From contig NC_063184.1 in the NCBI RefSeq assembly GCF_023159225.1, positions 11,335,528-11,399,527 on the forward strand: 64,000 bases of DNA, read 5' to 3'. The notes under the pieces are model-generated. The model saw nothing but the letters and a program-made list of their open reading frames with translations, was not told the DNA's origin and did not search any database. The translations under genes and the position numbers were made by a program. Numbering within the stretch: position 1 is the stretch's first letter; every line of letters starts with the position of its first letter. Shown piece after piece: positions 21,113-30,822 of this stretch. The DNA is from Perognathus longimembris pacificus. Taxonomy: Eukaryota > Chordata > Mammalia > Rodentia > Heteromyidae.

Positions 21113-23278
21113 TCACATGAGTGCTGATTGTTCACCCGAGGCGACAACTAAGGCGCATGAAGTGCTGTGAGGTGTTGGGCATTTACCCCTGCTGCGTCCG
21201 TGTTTAGTAAAGTCCTGCAGTTTTTCTACTTGGGGATGAGTAAGAGTGAGATTGGTGCCAATAATCCCAAGATCACATATGCTCGTACCCCTGCCCATAA
21301 CAGCCCTTTGCTCCTTCAATTCTTCTGGGTTCACCCTGGCTGGCAGAAGTATCACTCGGCCAAGACGCAGGGTTTGCTGCACTATTTTGGTGGTTGAGTC
21401 ATTCTTGTGCAGTTTCGTTTCTTTGCTTTTCAGATTATCCTTGGCAGTCAAAAGTCCAGTGGTTTGGTCCTGAGGGTTGATGGTGAGATAGATATTTTTG
21501 GTGACTATTACGGGCCTGGCAAGCTTAGCCCTAGCAGGGAGGAGTTCAGGGGGTTGGCTTACTGTTTGATCTGTGATCTTGGTGCTCTCAGAGGCCTCAT
21601 CCCATTCAGTGGCCTCTGCTGAATGAGTTCCAGCAGCCTGGATGTCCACAGATATGGTGGTGGTCTCACGTAAGTGGGGGCTCTTGGTTTCTTGCATGTT
21701 CTTGCTGAGCAAGATGGTCCCATCTTGGTTTAAATCCTCTACTACCAAAGTAGCTTTGGCAGCCTGGGATCTTGTAGCTCCTCCCCTTGCTTTTTGGAGG
21801 TTGGAGTTTTTGTGGACCACATTAGTGGGAGAGGAAGCCTCACACCATTTAAGCCCTTTGGCTGCTTCCTCAGTAGCCAGGCGTTTAGTGCCTAGGTCCT
21901 GTGCTCTTTGGGAGCTCAGGTCAAACCTGACCCTCTTAGTGATCTTTGAGGAGGACCTGCCAGATGGAGCACCCTCTGCAGATGCGCCAGCCTTTGCAGT
22001 GCATCTGACCATGGTGCCCAACACTCTTTTAGAACTCACTGTTTTTTTGGTCAATAGGCAGTTAAAAAGTTTACAGCCTTGTTCCCCTAGGAGTTGTGTG
22101 TTTGAGGGGATGGACATCAAGGATGAGCTACGCTGTTTCACTTCTCTGCCTGTAGAGTGATATCTAGCTTTGAACTCATCATAGTTGTCCATGAATGGGC
22201 AGCTCTTTGCTTTACGCCTCTCCTTGGTGTTTGAAGTGGCCTGGAGCAGGTTCGTGTCCTCTGCAATGGATTTACGCAAGTCAAATCGTACCATCTTGTC
22301 CATCTTCAATGCCACCTTGTCCTTGCCTGCTTTAATCTCAGCCGATGAGCACTTCCGGGCAGGCAGGCTAGCAGTGGCTCGGCCCTCGATTATTTGGCCA
22401 CTGAAGGTGTTTAGGATGCGCTTGATGGTCAAGGCAGGGCTGTCAAGATTTGGCCTTGGTAGACAAGATCTGGCCTTGGCAGACTGGATTCTAGCAGGTG
22501 AGCTGTCAACTGAGTTATTCACTGCTGAAGCTGAGAGCTCAGGGGTTCGGGGCTCTTTTTGGGGGTGTATGGTAATGTGCTCCTTCTTGTTCTGCGGTGT
22601 TCTGTGGGCCTTACTGTCCTCTGTGGATGATTTACCCTCAACCCCCTGGGGTACAACAGCCTGGCCTTGCAGGATTTCGTGTTTTAAGTTCCAAAGGCGG
22701 AGGTTGGTCATTGCAAGGGCTCTGTGTACATCCCGCTTCTTCAGGGAAGAGATAAGAACCCCGGGACCTGTCTGTCTGAAGGCTGTATTGTCAAAGACCG
22801 GAGGGCCTGTGGTGGCTGCAATATCACCATTATTGACCACAAAGAGGGGTCTGAACAGATGATTGTTTGTGTCAGGAGCCCCAGGTGATGACAGAGGGTC
22901 CACGGTAGTTGGAATATCATTATTTTTGGTCATCCAGGGGGGTCTGTGCACTTGATGCTCCCACTCAAAGGGGAGAAGTCTATTTGTTCTGATTTCCAGT
23001 ACATCCTGACATGTGCTGTCAGAAACGCAGGAGGGTCTGCACAGATTGCCATTGTCTGTGGCTAAAATAGGAGCCCCTGTAGATGATGGGCTTGGGGTTC
23101 TTCCCTCCACCTGGGGGCCCCCCGTTTTCAAGCACTTGCCATGGCTGGTCATCGAAGAGGCCTTGCACTGGTTTGCTTTGTGGATGTCCTCAAAAGTGGC
23201 TCCCGCACTTGGCTGGCTGGTGGTGGCTTGGCTTTCTACTCTCTGCCCTTTGGGCTTCATTGCCTCGGCCCTCCCCAC
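21113..23278 (-). CDS. Uncharacterised intronless 721-codon ORF nested in TIFA intron 1
   Basis: An unbroken 721-codon frame on the strand opposite TIFA, far longer than chance in this AT-rich DNA. I do not recognise the protein. It is rich in Ser, Thr, Lys and Ala, looks mostly disordered, and has no visible signal peptide or membrane segment. Two related motifs stand out: VRFDL at residues 330-334 (context KMDKMVRFDLRKS) and at 450-454 (context KITKRVRFDLSSQ). Both fit the RVxF-type docking pattern for protein phosphatase 1. LPAR recurs near 305, 580 and 645, and HITIHPQ (234) resembles YLTINPQ (597), which suggests old internal repetition. The first ATG at 23,278 is taken as the start; M7 is an alternative. 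No introns, so it could be a retrogene, a lineage-specific gene or a recent pseudogene still open. Function is unknown. Confidence 0.6.
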   Translation of the reverse strand: MGRAEAMKPKGQRVESQATTSQPSAGATFEDIHKANQCKASSMTSHGKCLKTGGPQVEGRTPSPSSTGAPILATDNGNLCRPSCVSDSTCQDVLEIRTNRLLPFEWEHQVHRPPWMTKNNDIPTTVDPLSSPGAPDTNNHLFRPLFVVNNGDIAATTGPPVFDNTAFRQTGPGVLISSLKKRDVHRALAMTNLRLWNLKHEILQGQAVVPQGVEGKSSTEDSKAHRTPQNKKEHITIHPQKEPRTPELSASAVNNSVDSSPARIQSAKARSCLPRPNLDSPALTIKRILNTFSGQIIEGRATASLPARKCSSAEIKAGKDKVALKMDKMVRFDLRKSIAEDTNLLQATSNTKERRKAKSCPFMDNYDEFKARYHSTGREVKQRSSSLMSIPSNTQLLGEQGCKLFNCLLTKKTVSSKRVLGTMVRCTAKAGASAEGAPSGRSSSKITKRVRFDLSSQRAQDLGTKRLATEEAAKGLKWCEASSPTNVVHKNSNLQKARGGATRSQAAKATLVVEDLNQDGTILLSKNMQETKSPHLRETTTISVDIQAAGTHSAEATEWDEASESTKITDQTVSQPPELLPARAKLARPVIVTKNIYLTINPQDQTTGLLTAKDNLKSKETKLHKNDSTTKIVQQTLRLGRVILLPARVNPEELKEQRAVMGRGTSICDLGIIGTNLTLTHPQVEKLQDFTKHGRSRGKCPTPHSTSCALVVASGEQSALM

Positions 23279-23489
23279 CTTGGGGGACTAGGGCCTTGTT
23301 CTTTTCAAGTCCTGTTCTATTTAGATTAAACTCCAATCAGTATCTTACTAGAAATACCCTTAAGTACTAAAACAGCTCAAAATGAGCAACTTCAAAAATC
23401 CTAGAATTATGCTGTGGCATGCGCATTAGCTCTTGCGCTTGGATCTAGGACAAAGTGAATTTTGTGAACAATCTGAATCTAGAATGTAA

Positions 23490-23515
23490 CTCTTTATGAT
23501 GCCGTGGGCGGGACT
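23490..23515 (-). promoter_or_regulatory. Possible promoter of the 721-codon ORF
   Basis: On the minus strand a GC box (CCCGCCC, 23,506-23,512) is followed about 7 bp later by TCATAAA (23,493-23,499), some 215 bp before the ORF's ATG. The local sequence also has several CpGs in an otherwise CpG-poor intron. This is suggestive only. Confidence 0.3.
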
Positions 23516-23769
23516 GGAGGAAAGATGTCACAAGTGACCAGCTAATCCATGTGTTCCGCCATAGTTTTCTGTGGGTCCTTTGTGTGTCAGTTAGAACAGC
23601 AACATCCGAGGAAGCGAATGACTTAGAAGGCTTATAGGTTATGAGGTTGTTTATGCCCTTCCTACCCTCCCCAAGACAAATAAACTAATAAGACAAAAGG
23701 AAAAGACAACAAAAACAGCATCAACAACAACAAAAAAGTCTCTTGTTTCCATTTCTTGGAGTTCATTTT

Positions 23770-24020
23770 GTAAAATATTATTTTATATCATCATATGCGC
23801 ATAAGGACAGAGGCAAAAAGGAGGAACAAATACAGCAGTGGTCCTCAGTAGACACCATGTTGAACCTGGACTGCACAACTTGTGGGTGGAGATGGAAGGG
23901 GAAAACTGGGAGAGATGGAGGAAAAGGGTAACGTACCAAAGGAAATGTATTCTTTACCGGACTTATTTATGTAACGGTAACCCCTATACATCAGCTCTAT
24001 AAGAATAAAATATTTTTAAA
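23770..24020 (+). repeat. Unassigned retroposon-like element, copy 3
   Basis: Shares with copy 2 an ordered series: CTGGGAGAGATGGAGG, GGGTAACG, AAGGAAATGTATTCTTTACC, ACTTATTTATGTAACGGTAA, CCCCTATACATCA and AATAAAATATTTTT. It is in the same orientation and lies on the 5' side of the long ORF, so the two copies bracket it. Confidence 0.6.
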
Positions 24021-24712
24021 AGAAAAATAACAGCATATTTTCATCTTAAACTAAAGGGGTCTGGAGAAATGGAAGCCTGGTCTGTCTTTGGGCATTTGGA
24101 GGGTACCAGACTTTGGGAATCTTGTCCTCAGCTTCATTTCCATTTTCCAAAATGCTTCAGATCCTAGCCTGGGGCAGTTAGGGTTGTCCTCTGCACCTCA
24201 GTTTAAGGTACAGCCGAGTACCTTGAACTAAAAAGGTGAGGCAAATGAGGAATTGTAGAGGAGATTGCAGTGCATGCGCACAAGTGCAAGGAAGAATTGC
24301 CAAGGAGACATTTCATATATGCTAACCATGTTCCAAGTACTGGAAGTTGAAAAGTTCCAACTTTCTTCAAGTTAATGTTTTAGTACCTGTACAGCCAAAG
24401 GAAGAGGCCATGAGGAGCAGGAAAGAATTTTTGGATGTGTGTTTGTGAGAACTCTGTCATGCTCTGCCAACCTGACATAAATAAGGGAGGGAAAGTCTCA
24501 TTTAGGCTTACAGTTTCTGGTGTTTCTCTCCGTAATAGCAGAGTTTGTGACAAGACAGCAACTTGCAATATGGCAGCCCTGAAGTAGATGAAACGCGTGG
24601 CAAATATTTCTTCATCTTAGCATTTATGTATCTGTTAGCATTTACTTAAGGAAACAGTGACACTAACACTTCAGCTACACTAATTGGTTAAGCAATCTTC
24701 CCCTTCAACTCG
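24021..24712. other. Unique intronic sequence
   Basis: Nothing recognised. A short (GT)n run sits at 24,713-24,725. Confidence 0.4.
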
Positions 24713-24726
24713 TGTGTGTGTGTGTG

Positions 24727-24946
24727 CCAGTCTGAGGCTGGAACTCAGGGCCTAGGTGCTATCCCCAAGTATTGGTGCTCAAGTTAAAGCACTCTAACAC
24801 TTGAGCTACAGCTCCACTTCTGCCTTTTTTTTTTTTGGTGGTTCATTGGTGATAATGTCACATGGACTTTTCTGCCTGAGCTAGCTTCAAACAATGATCT
24901 TCAGAGTTCAGCCTCCTGAGAAGCGAGGCCAGTATCTGGCACTCTG
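24727..24946 (-). repeat. B1-Geo composite SINE
   Basis: Full-length reverse copy with an 11-T run in the linker. Confidence 0.87.
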
Positions 24947-25628
24947 CATCTTTTAAGACAGCTTTGAGTACTCTTTAATTAATTTGCTTCTCTTCATAAG
25001 GAAGATAATGTCAACCCCAGGGAATTGTTGTGAATGTAAAATAATCTTGTTTTTTTTCTCCTCAATAAATGATTCCCAGACTAGTGCAGAGTGCCATGGC
25101 TGGAGGTTTGTGGAGGGCTCAGAAGGATGAATCACCTCTCATCTTCACTGCATCAGAATCTGAGCTATGTTGATGCGCAGGATGGATCAAGAGGATTTTG
25201 GTTTAAGGTCAACTTGGACAAAACGCAAGGGAGTTCCTAAATCAACAAAGTGTCCGAGACAATAGTGCATGCCTGTCATTCATTGAGAACTACTTCTTTG
25301 TTTCCAAGATGACATAACTTTACTTGTCAGAGAGTCCAAAGGGGATCCAGATACTCAAAGCAAGACCAGCCTGCACCTAGTCCAGCAGCAGTTTCCTTCT
25401 CAGCCACACCAAAGTCCTCATGGAGACAAGCTAGTTTTTCTGAGGTGGTCTTCAGTATCATCAGCCCAAGGCAGGTCATTACAGGGGTCTGGATCAACAC
25501 CTCAGCCCACTCTACCACTGCTGAAAACTGCCTGCCTGTGTCGCCTTGTACAAGAGTTTTTCATGAGTGTACGTGTGTGTCCACACAAGTTTGGAGAAAG
25601 TTAATATAAGATCAAAAGCAACTTTTAA
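24947..25628. other. Unique intronic sequence
   Basis: Nothing recognised. The frames at 24,953 and 25,327 are chance-sized. Confidence 0.4.
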
Positions 25629-25740
25629 GTTGGGTGTGGCTGTACATAACTATAATCCCAGCACTTGGGGGTGAAGCAGGTTAATTCCAGGAGAGGAAGA
25701 CAAAAGAGTTAGGGTGGGGAATGAGACTTATTTTTAGATC
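25629..25740 (+). repeat. B1 SINE monomer
   Basis: Contains ATAATCCCAGCACTTGGGG, typical of a proper B1, with a degenerate 3' end. Confidence 0.7.
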
Positions 25741-26247
25741 TTTTTTTTTTCAACTGTTTGAATTAAAAAAAAACAACCATGTATGTAGTTGGTATTAAGG
25801 GGCAGCTTTGTGTCAAAAATAACTTTTCTTGTTATACTAATGTAAATATTCCAGTGATTAGCAAGAGCACAGATGGTGAAGCATGAGCTTCAGAGCTAAG
25901 GGCTCGGAGGATGTGTTTAGCAGCAGTTGGATCCTGATACTTGTGGTTCAGGGCCATTTGCTTGCCAGTCACTAGGAATCATTCATCATAAAGAATAATT
26001 CTAGCACCGAGGTATACTGTGATGTTTAGAACTACTTTGTTAGAGGTTTTTATTTTTAGAGTAATGTTTGGATTTTGAAGTGTGTTTATGTGCATGTGTG
26101 CACACACACTCCAACACTGTAACTTGAACTCAGGGTTTTTTTTTTTTTTTTACTTAGAGATAAAATTTCAAACTATCAAATATGCTCTTTTGATTCATTT
26201 ACTTACTAGAAACTAAAGCTAGGATGTAAGGATAAAAGTTGTAATAA
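25741..26247. other. Unique intronic sequence
   Basis: Nothing recognised. Confidence 0.4.
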
Positions 26248-26453
26248 GGGCTGGGGATATGGACTAATGGCAAGAGTGCTTGCCTCGTATACATGAGGCC
26301 CTGGGTTCAATTCCCCAGCACCACATATACAGAAAATGGCCAGAAGTGAAGCTGTGGCTCAAGTGGCAGAGTGCTAGCCTTGAGCAAAAAGAAGCCAGGG
26401 ACAGTGCTCAGGCCCTGAATCCAAGCCCCAGGACTGGCAAAAAAAAAAAAAAA
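26248..26453 (+). repeat. IDL-Geo SINE
   Basis: Full-length copy of the GTATACATGAGG type with a 15-A tail. Confidence 0.93.
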
Positions 26454-26817
26454 ATTTGTAATAAATGTGTTTGACTTTTTTATGATGCTTTAACCATGTT
26501 TTACCATTTATAATCTCATTGTGAAACAATTAATAATCAAGTTTTTCTTTACACATGTGTCTTCTGAGGGATTCCAACCAGAGATTATTTATTTGCTGAC
26601 TTCCTTTTTAAAGTATAATGATCAGATTTTGTTTCAGCTCAGATTATTCTGTTTAAATGAGAAAGAATAAGCTGCTTGGTGCTATCATTACATGACTTTA
26701 TTGTTAATAATCACTCCTTTCCATTGTTGAGATTATGTGTATGGTCATATAGGTAAACTAGAAATGGAAATATGAAGGGATAGAAAGAGATTAGAATAAA
26801 ATTTCACACATTGCAGA
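26454..26817. other. Unique intronic sequence
   Basis: Nothing recognised. Confidence 0.4.
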
Positions 26818-27022
26818 GGGCCAGTGGGCCTAGCTTCTCTGGAGGTTGAAATCTGAGGATCAAAACTTGAAGCCAGCTTAGGCAGGCAAATAAAATTTCT
26901 TCTCTCCAATTAGCTAGCAAATATCCATTAGTGGCTCAAGTAGTAGAGAACCAGCCTTGAGTGAAAAAGGTAAGGGACAGTGCCCAGGCCCTGAGTTCAC
27001 ACTCCAGTACTTACACAAAATG
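26818..27022 (+). repeat. B1-Geo composite SINE, old
   Basis: Head, linker (TCTCCAATTAGC) and Geo are recognisable but heavily mutated. It sits 65 bp before the TIFA coding exon. Confidence 0.8.
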
Positions 27023-27080
27023 AAAAAAGAAAGTTCTCCACTCTTGCAGTAAAGGTTGAACTAACGTGGTGATTTCCTTC

Positions 27081-27098
27081 TTGCAGGCTGAGCCCATC
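27081..27098 (+). other. TIFA: TIFA exon 2 acceptor and 5' leader
   Basis: A pyrimidine-rich TTTCCTTCTTGCAG ends at 27,086. The 12-nt leader GCTGAGCCCATC then runs to the ATG. Confidence 0.85.
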
Positions 27099-27665
27099 AT
27101 GTCTAATTTTGAAGACGCTGACACAGAAGAGACATTAACTTGTCTCCGGATGACTGTTTACCATCCTGGCCAGGAGGGTGGAATATTTCAATCAATAAAG
27201 TTTAACAACAGAGAGAAACTCCCCTCTAGCCAAGTGGTGAAGGTTGGACGGAATTCCAGTATCTGTCATTATACTTTTCAGGACAGACAGGTTTCCCGAG
27301 TCCAGTTCTCTGTGCAAGCATTTAAACAATGGAACAGCTCAGTCCTCTCCTTTGAAATAAAAAATATGAGTAGGAGGACCAACCTGATGGTGGACAGCCA
27401 GGAGCTGGGATACCTCAATAAAATAGACCTGCCCTACAAGTGCATGGTCCGATTTGGTGAGTATCAGTTCCTTCTGGAGAAGGAAGATGGAGAGTCCATA
27501 GAATATTTTGAAACTCAATTTATTTTGTCTCCAAGATCACTCTTGCAAGAAAACAACTGGCCAACACAGAATCCCATCCCCGAGGATGGTGGTTATTCAT
27601 CCTTTTCCACGCAAAGCGCTTCTCCCACAGAGATGGATGAAAATGAACTGTGGATGCAAGCCTAA
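27099..27665 (+). CDS. TIFA: TIFA: TRAF-interacting protein with FHA domain
   Basis: A cytosolic adaptor in innate sensing of the bacterial metabolite ADP-heptose. ALPK1 phosphorylates Thr9; the pT9 is bound by the FHA domain of another TIFA, and the oligomers recruit TRAF6 and activate NF-kB. The frame gives 188 residues (human about 184). T9 lies in FEDADTEE. The FHA core spans about 47-115 with G50-R51-N52, S66 and K88-N89, the known phosphothreonine-binding residues. The TRAF6 motif PTEMDE sits at 176-181 with the key E178. The C-terminus reads DENELWMQA, a few residues past where I expect the rodent protein to end. The whole coding region is in one exon with an acceptor TTGCAG ending at 27,086 and a 12-nt leader before the ATG. 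The upstream in-frame ATG at 27,066 is intronic, so it was rejected as the start. Confidence 0.98.
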   Translation: MSNFEDADTEETLTCLRMTVYHPGQEGGIFQSIKFNNREKLPSSQVVKVGRNSSICHYTFQDRQVSRVQFSVQAFKQWNSSVLSFEIKNMSRRTNLMVDSQELGYLNKIDLPYKCMVRFGEYQFLLEKEDGESIEYFETQFILSPRSLLQENNWPTQNPIPEDGGYSSFSTQSASPTEMDENELWMQA

Positions 27666-28745
27666 GAAGAGGAATGTGTAGAGTGAAGTGTGTATAAGTG
27701 CTTGCTAGGTAGATTTTCTACGAATCGGAGTTCCCTAGTGTCGTATGGAAGTCATTGGCTATGACTTCATTTGGGATTTGGTATTATCAGCCTTCAAAAG
27801 ACTGTAAAGGAGACTGTAAGTGGTGGAGTGAACTGTGGCCTTCCTGAGCCTGTAAAGAATTAAGCGTATGCCTGCGAGGGTTCAGGCCTAAAGATAACCT
27901 TGGTGATGAGACCATGTTTGGTTTTCTGCCTGATTGAAGCCCTGTGTTCTGCTTTTATAAGGAACTGTCTCTAAGTTCGATCATTTTTTACTGTATTCAT
28001 TCATTTTCAAGGCAAAGTCTTCAGGCAAGGAGTCAGTGTGGCTGCATTGTGTTAGAACTTGCCAGAATCACAATACTACATCATTGTAGCAGAGTACTGG
28101 AGTACTTGAGAGTACAGTCTGGGGTACTGTGTGCATGCCATGTGACTTACTTATGATTAGTACTCAAGAAAGACTTGAGAAAAACTACCTTGCTTTTCTT
28201 TCTGTGGAATATTTATTCCTAAAATGGTTGTTATGTATTTCAGCAATATAGACACTTTGTAAAGAACCATCTTGTTTACGATATATATATATATATACAC
28301 ACACACACATATATATAATTTTTATCAAATTAAAATTGTGATTTTTGTGTATTTCATGCAATTTTTAAATTTCACATATTCAAAAATTTAATAATACCTG
28401 TGCACATAACAAAGTCAAAGTTTAATTCCTTTACCATTTATACATTTTCCCCTAGCTGCTTTTAAAGGAAGTTACATGTATTTATAATACATGCTTAAAT
28501 ATTTCTAAAATTTTAGCATCAAATTAAGTTGTCTGTATTTAAAGATTCTCATTCAACTCTGCAACTAAGTTAGAGTGAATGGTAGTAAATGTTACATTCA
28601 TAAGAATGACAACCATTCAGTTATATAAACATCTAGCATTAGCAGGAAGCAAGGCTCCTTGTATAATCTCTAGATAAATGAAATTACCTGTGTAAAAGGC
28701 CTATTTTGTTAAAAAATCAATAAATTTCTATTTTGAAACTGATTT
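27666..28745 (+). other. TIFA: TIFA 3' UTR
   Basis: Unique sequence after the TAA, with AATAAA at 28,719-28,724 and again at 28,759-28,764. Several ATTTA motifs are consistent with the instability expected of an inflammatory mRNA. The exact cleavage site is inferred. Confidence 0.65.
28279..28318. repeat. (AT)n(AC)n(AT)n microsatellite in TIFA 3' UTR
   Basis: AT units flank an ACACAC core. The AT arms could pair into a hairpin in the RNA. Confidence 0.9.
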
Positions 28746-28769
28746 CAAAACACAAACTAATAAATTTCT

Positions 28770-28886
28770 ATTTTGTTTGTTTTGGAGATAAAGTCTCACT
28801 ATGTAGCCAAGGCTGGTTTTGAACTTCACATCTTGCCTTAGGTTTCTGAGTGTTGGATTACAGGTGTGTACCGCCACATCCAGTTT
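28770..28886 (-). repeat. B1 SINE monomer
   Basis: The + strand shows AGTCTCACTATGTAGCCAAG and GTGTTGGATTACAGGTGTGT, the reverse of a B1. Confidence 0.88.
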
Positions 28887-28924
28887 AATATTCCTAGAAA
28901 AACCTTCCTAAAATACTTTTTTTC

Positions 28925-29135
28925 TTTTTTGCTGGTACTAGGGTTTGAACTTGGGACCTTCTGCTCGCTTGTCCGGTACTGTACCACTTCAGTCATGCTT
29001 CCAGTTTGGCTTTTTGCAGATTGTTTTAGAGATGGAGTCTAGTGTGTTTTTCTGCCAGGGCTGGGTATGAACCATGATCCTCCAGATCTCAGTCACCTGT
29101 GTAGCTTGGGGATAGAGGTATGAATTCCTGGCTCA
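28925..29135 (-). repeat. B1-Geo-like composite SINE, old
   Basis: Reverse element with Geo-like and head segments, strongly diverged. Confidence 0.65.
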
Positions 29136-29439
29136 CTTTTCAGCCTGGGACCACAGGAATGTTAATCCTAGAAAATCTTGATTTTGACTATCCATCACTC
29201 CTGGCCTGTAGAATGTGGCATCAAATACTTCAGCTCCCTCTCCCTTCACCTGGGCTTGTTTCTGTGGAGACAACTACTTGTCCCTATACAAAATGGCTTG
29301 AATGACTACTTCAGTTCCCACAGCTTCGTTTTTGTTTACTGCTACATGGTCTGCCCAAGAATGTTCAAGTGTCCATGAACTTGAAGCTTGCTGTCCCGTA
29401 GCAAAGCAATGAAGGTTGAAGATGGAAATAAGAGGTCAC
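29136..29439. other. Unique intergenic sequence
   Basis: Nothing recognised. Confidence 0.4.
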
Positions 29440-29812
29440 TCACTAGTTGACCTTAACTAGAGAGGTCTTGGATGATTCTGGACCTAATTCATTACAGGGC
29501 CCACAAAGGTAAAAAGGGATAAACCAGATGCCAGAGTGACGACGTAGGAGGACTTGGTTTGCTGATGTGGGGCTTTGAAGCTGGGAAGTCATGGGCCATG
29601 GAATACAACAGTGGCACTGAAGCTAGAAAATGTGCCTTGCACATCTAGAAGCGGGGAAGGTGAAGGCACCTCTAGAAAAAATAAACACGTTCATTGACGT
29701 TAGCATAGTGAGAGCTGTTTGACTTTTCCCTAGTTTCAAGATGATATATTCATTGTTGTAAATTACTAAGCTGCAATTATTTATAGCAACAAAAAGGACA
29801 CTTAATTGACTC
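29440..29812 (+). mobile_element. Ancient LTR-like fragment (MaLR-like)
   Basis: GGGCTTTGAAGCTGGGAAGT, GCCATGGAATACA and the end AATTACTAAGCTGCAATTAT ... AGCAACAAAAAGGACACTTA resemble old mammalian MaLR-type LTRs. It is badly decayed with no open frame. Family-level assignment needs a library search. Confidence 0.4.
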
Positions 29813-30822
29813 CCTCTGACCTTCTTATCATCTTCATTTTGCTATCTTTTTCTAGAACTATAGCTTCCTGCCTGGTGTGGATTGACAAACTAGGCCACAC
29901 AGCATGTTAGAACTTCATGGGAAGTGTAAATAGCTTCATGGGAAGACTGCCCATAAGTAATGCATATGTCATGTAATTTTTATTTTGGATGACATTATCA
30001 CTTGTGTCTTATCTTTGGAGGTTGATGGATAAGTTGCTAAGCTACAAAGTTTTAATTTTGAGGAATTCCTGTATTACTGTCATGGAACTCAAACAGCAGG
30101 GTCAGAAAAAACTTCACGTTCTTACAAAATAGCTCATTTCTTCTAATGGATATCTTTCAGGACTTTGTTCAGTTTAATTCTACTTGTTTATTCTCTTAGC
30201 AAGACTAATAAAGGGAAACTAGGCTGCTAAGAAGTAATTTACCACTATTCTCCAAAGAATAGAAATGTTTTCCCTAGCTTGATTCTAATAGGCAATAATG
30301 GGGTAATAGGTTAGTAATAGTATTGTCTTGATTGTAGAGTCTAAAACCCATGGCAGAGCTACCCAGGCACAGAGGAACTGGCTGTTAGAGAAGCTGAGGT
30401 ATCATATAAAACATGAGGAGGGAGTGCAGCAGACCTACAAATGGACTTGCCCTTCCCTGGAGCTGACCCACTTTCTACAGTGTAGTGTGGAGCTAGGCTG
30501 TGAATCATGTGGATTGGTCTATTTCCCTTTTGCTGTGTATCCTGACTCTCCTTTGGATTAACTGTGCCTTTCTCCAGGGCTTCGACTGGCAAGTCTAGCT
30601 TCTTGCTTGCACCAATGGCAAAAGCAAAGGCCACACGTAGTGAGTTCTCAGCATCCCTAGCCCTCAAGCATGCCCCTAAGCTGGCACGACACTGAACCAA
30701 GGAGGGCTGGTGACAAACCAGGCAAATACAGTGTAGGGCGGCTCTCATTGTGGAGCCAGGGTGAGTAGCTTTAAAGCCCATGTATCAGAATGGGGGCTAG
30801 GTGAAGTTCCAAGCCTTGCCGG
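29813..30822. other. Unassigned sequence beside the solo LTR
   Basis: 30,330-30,800 is GC-richer than its surroundings and open for 140 codons on the minus strand and 77 on the plus. I recognise no protein in it. It may be an older insertion or unique DNA. Confidence 0.35.

Noticed and set aside
21642..22862. Open + strand frames of 172 and 225 codons
   Set aside because: They are antisense shadows of the 721-codon minus frame, with no ATG context or family resemblance.
27066..27098. Upstream in-frame ATG of TIFA
   Set aside because: It lies in the intron before the TTGCAG acceptor, and family alignment starts at [11 protein letters not shown].
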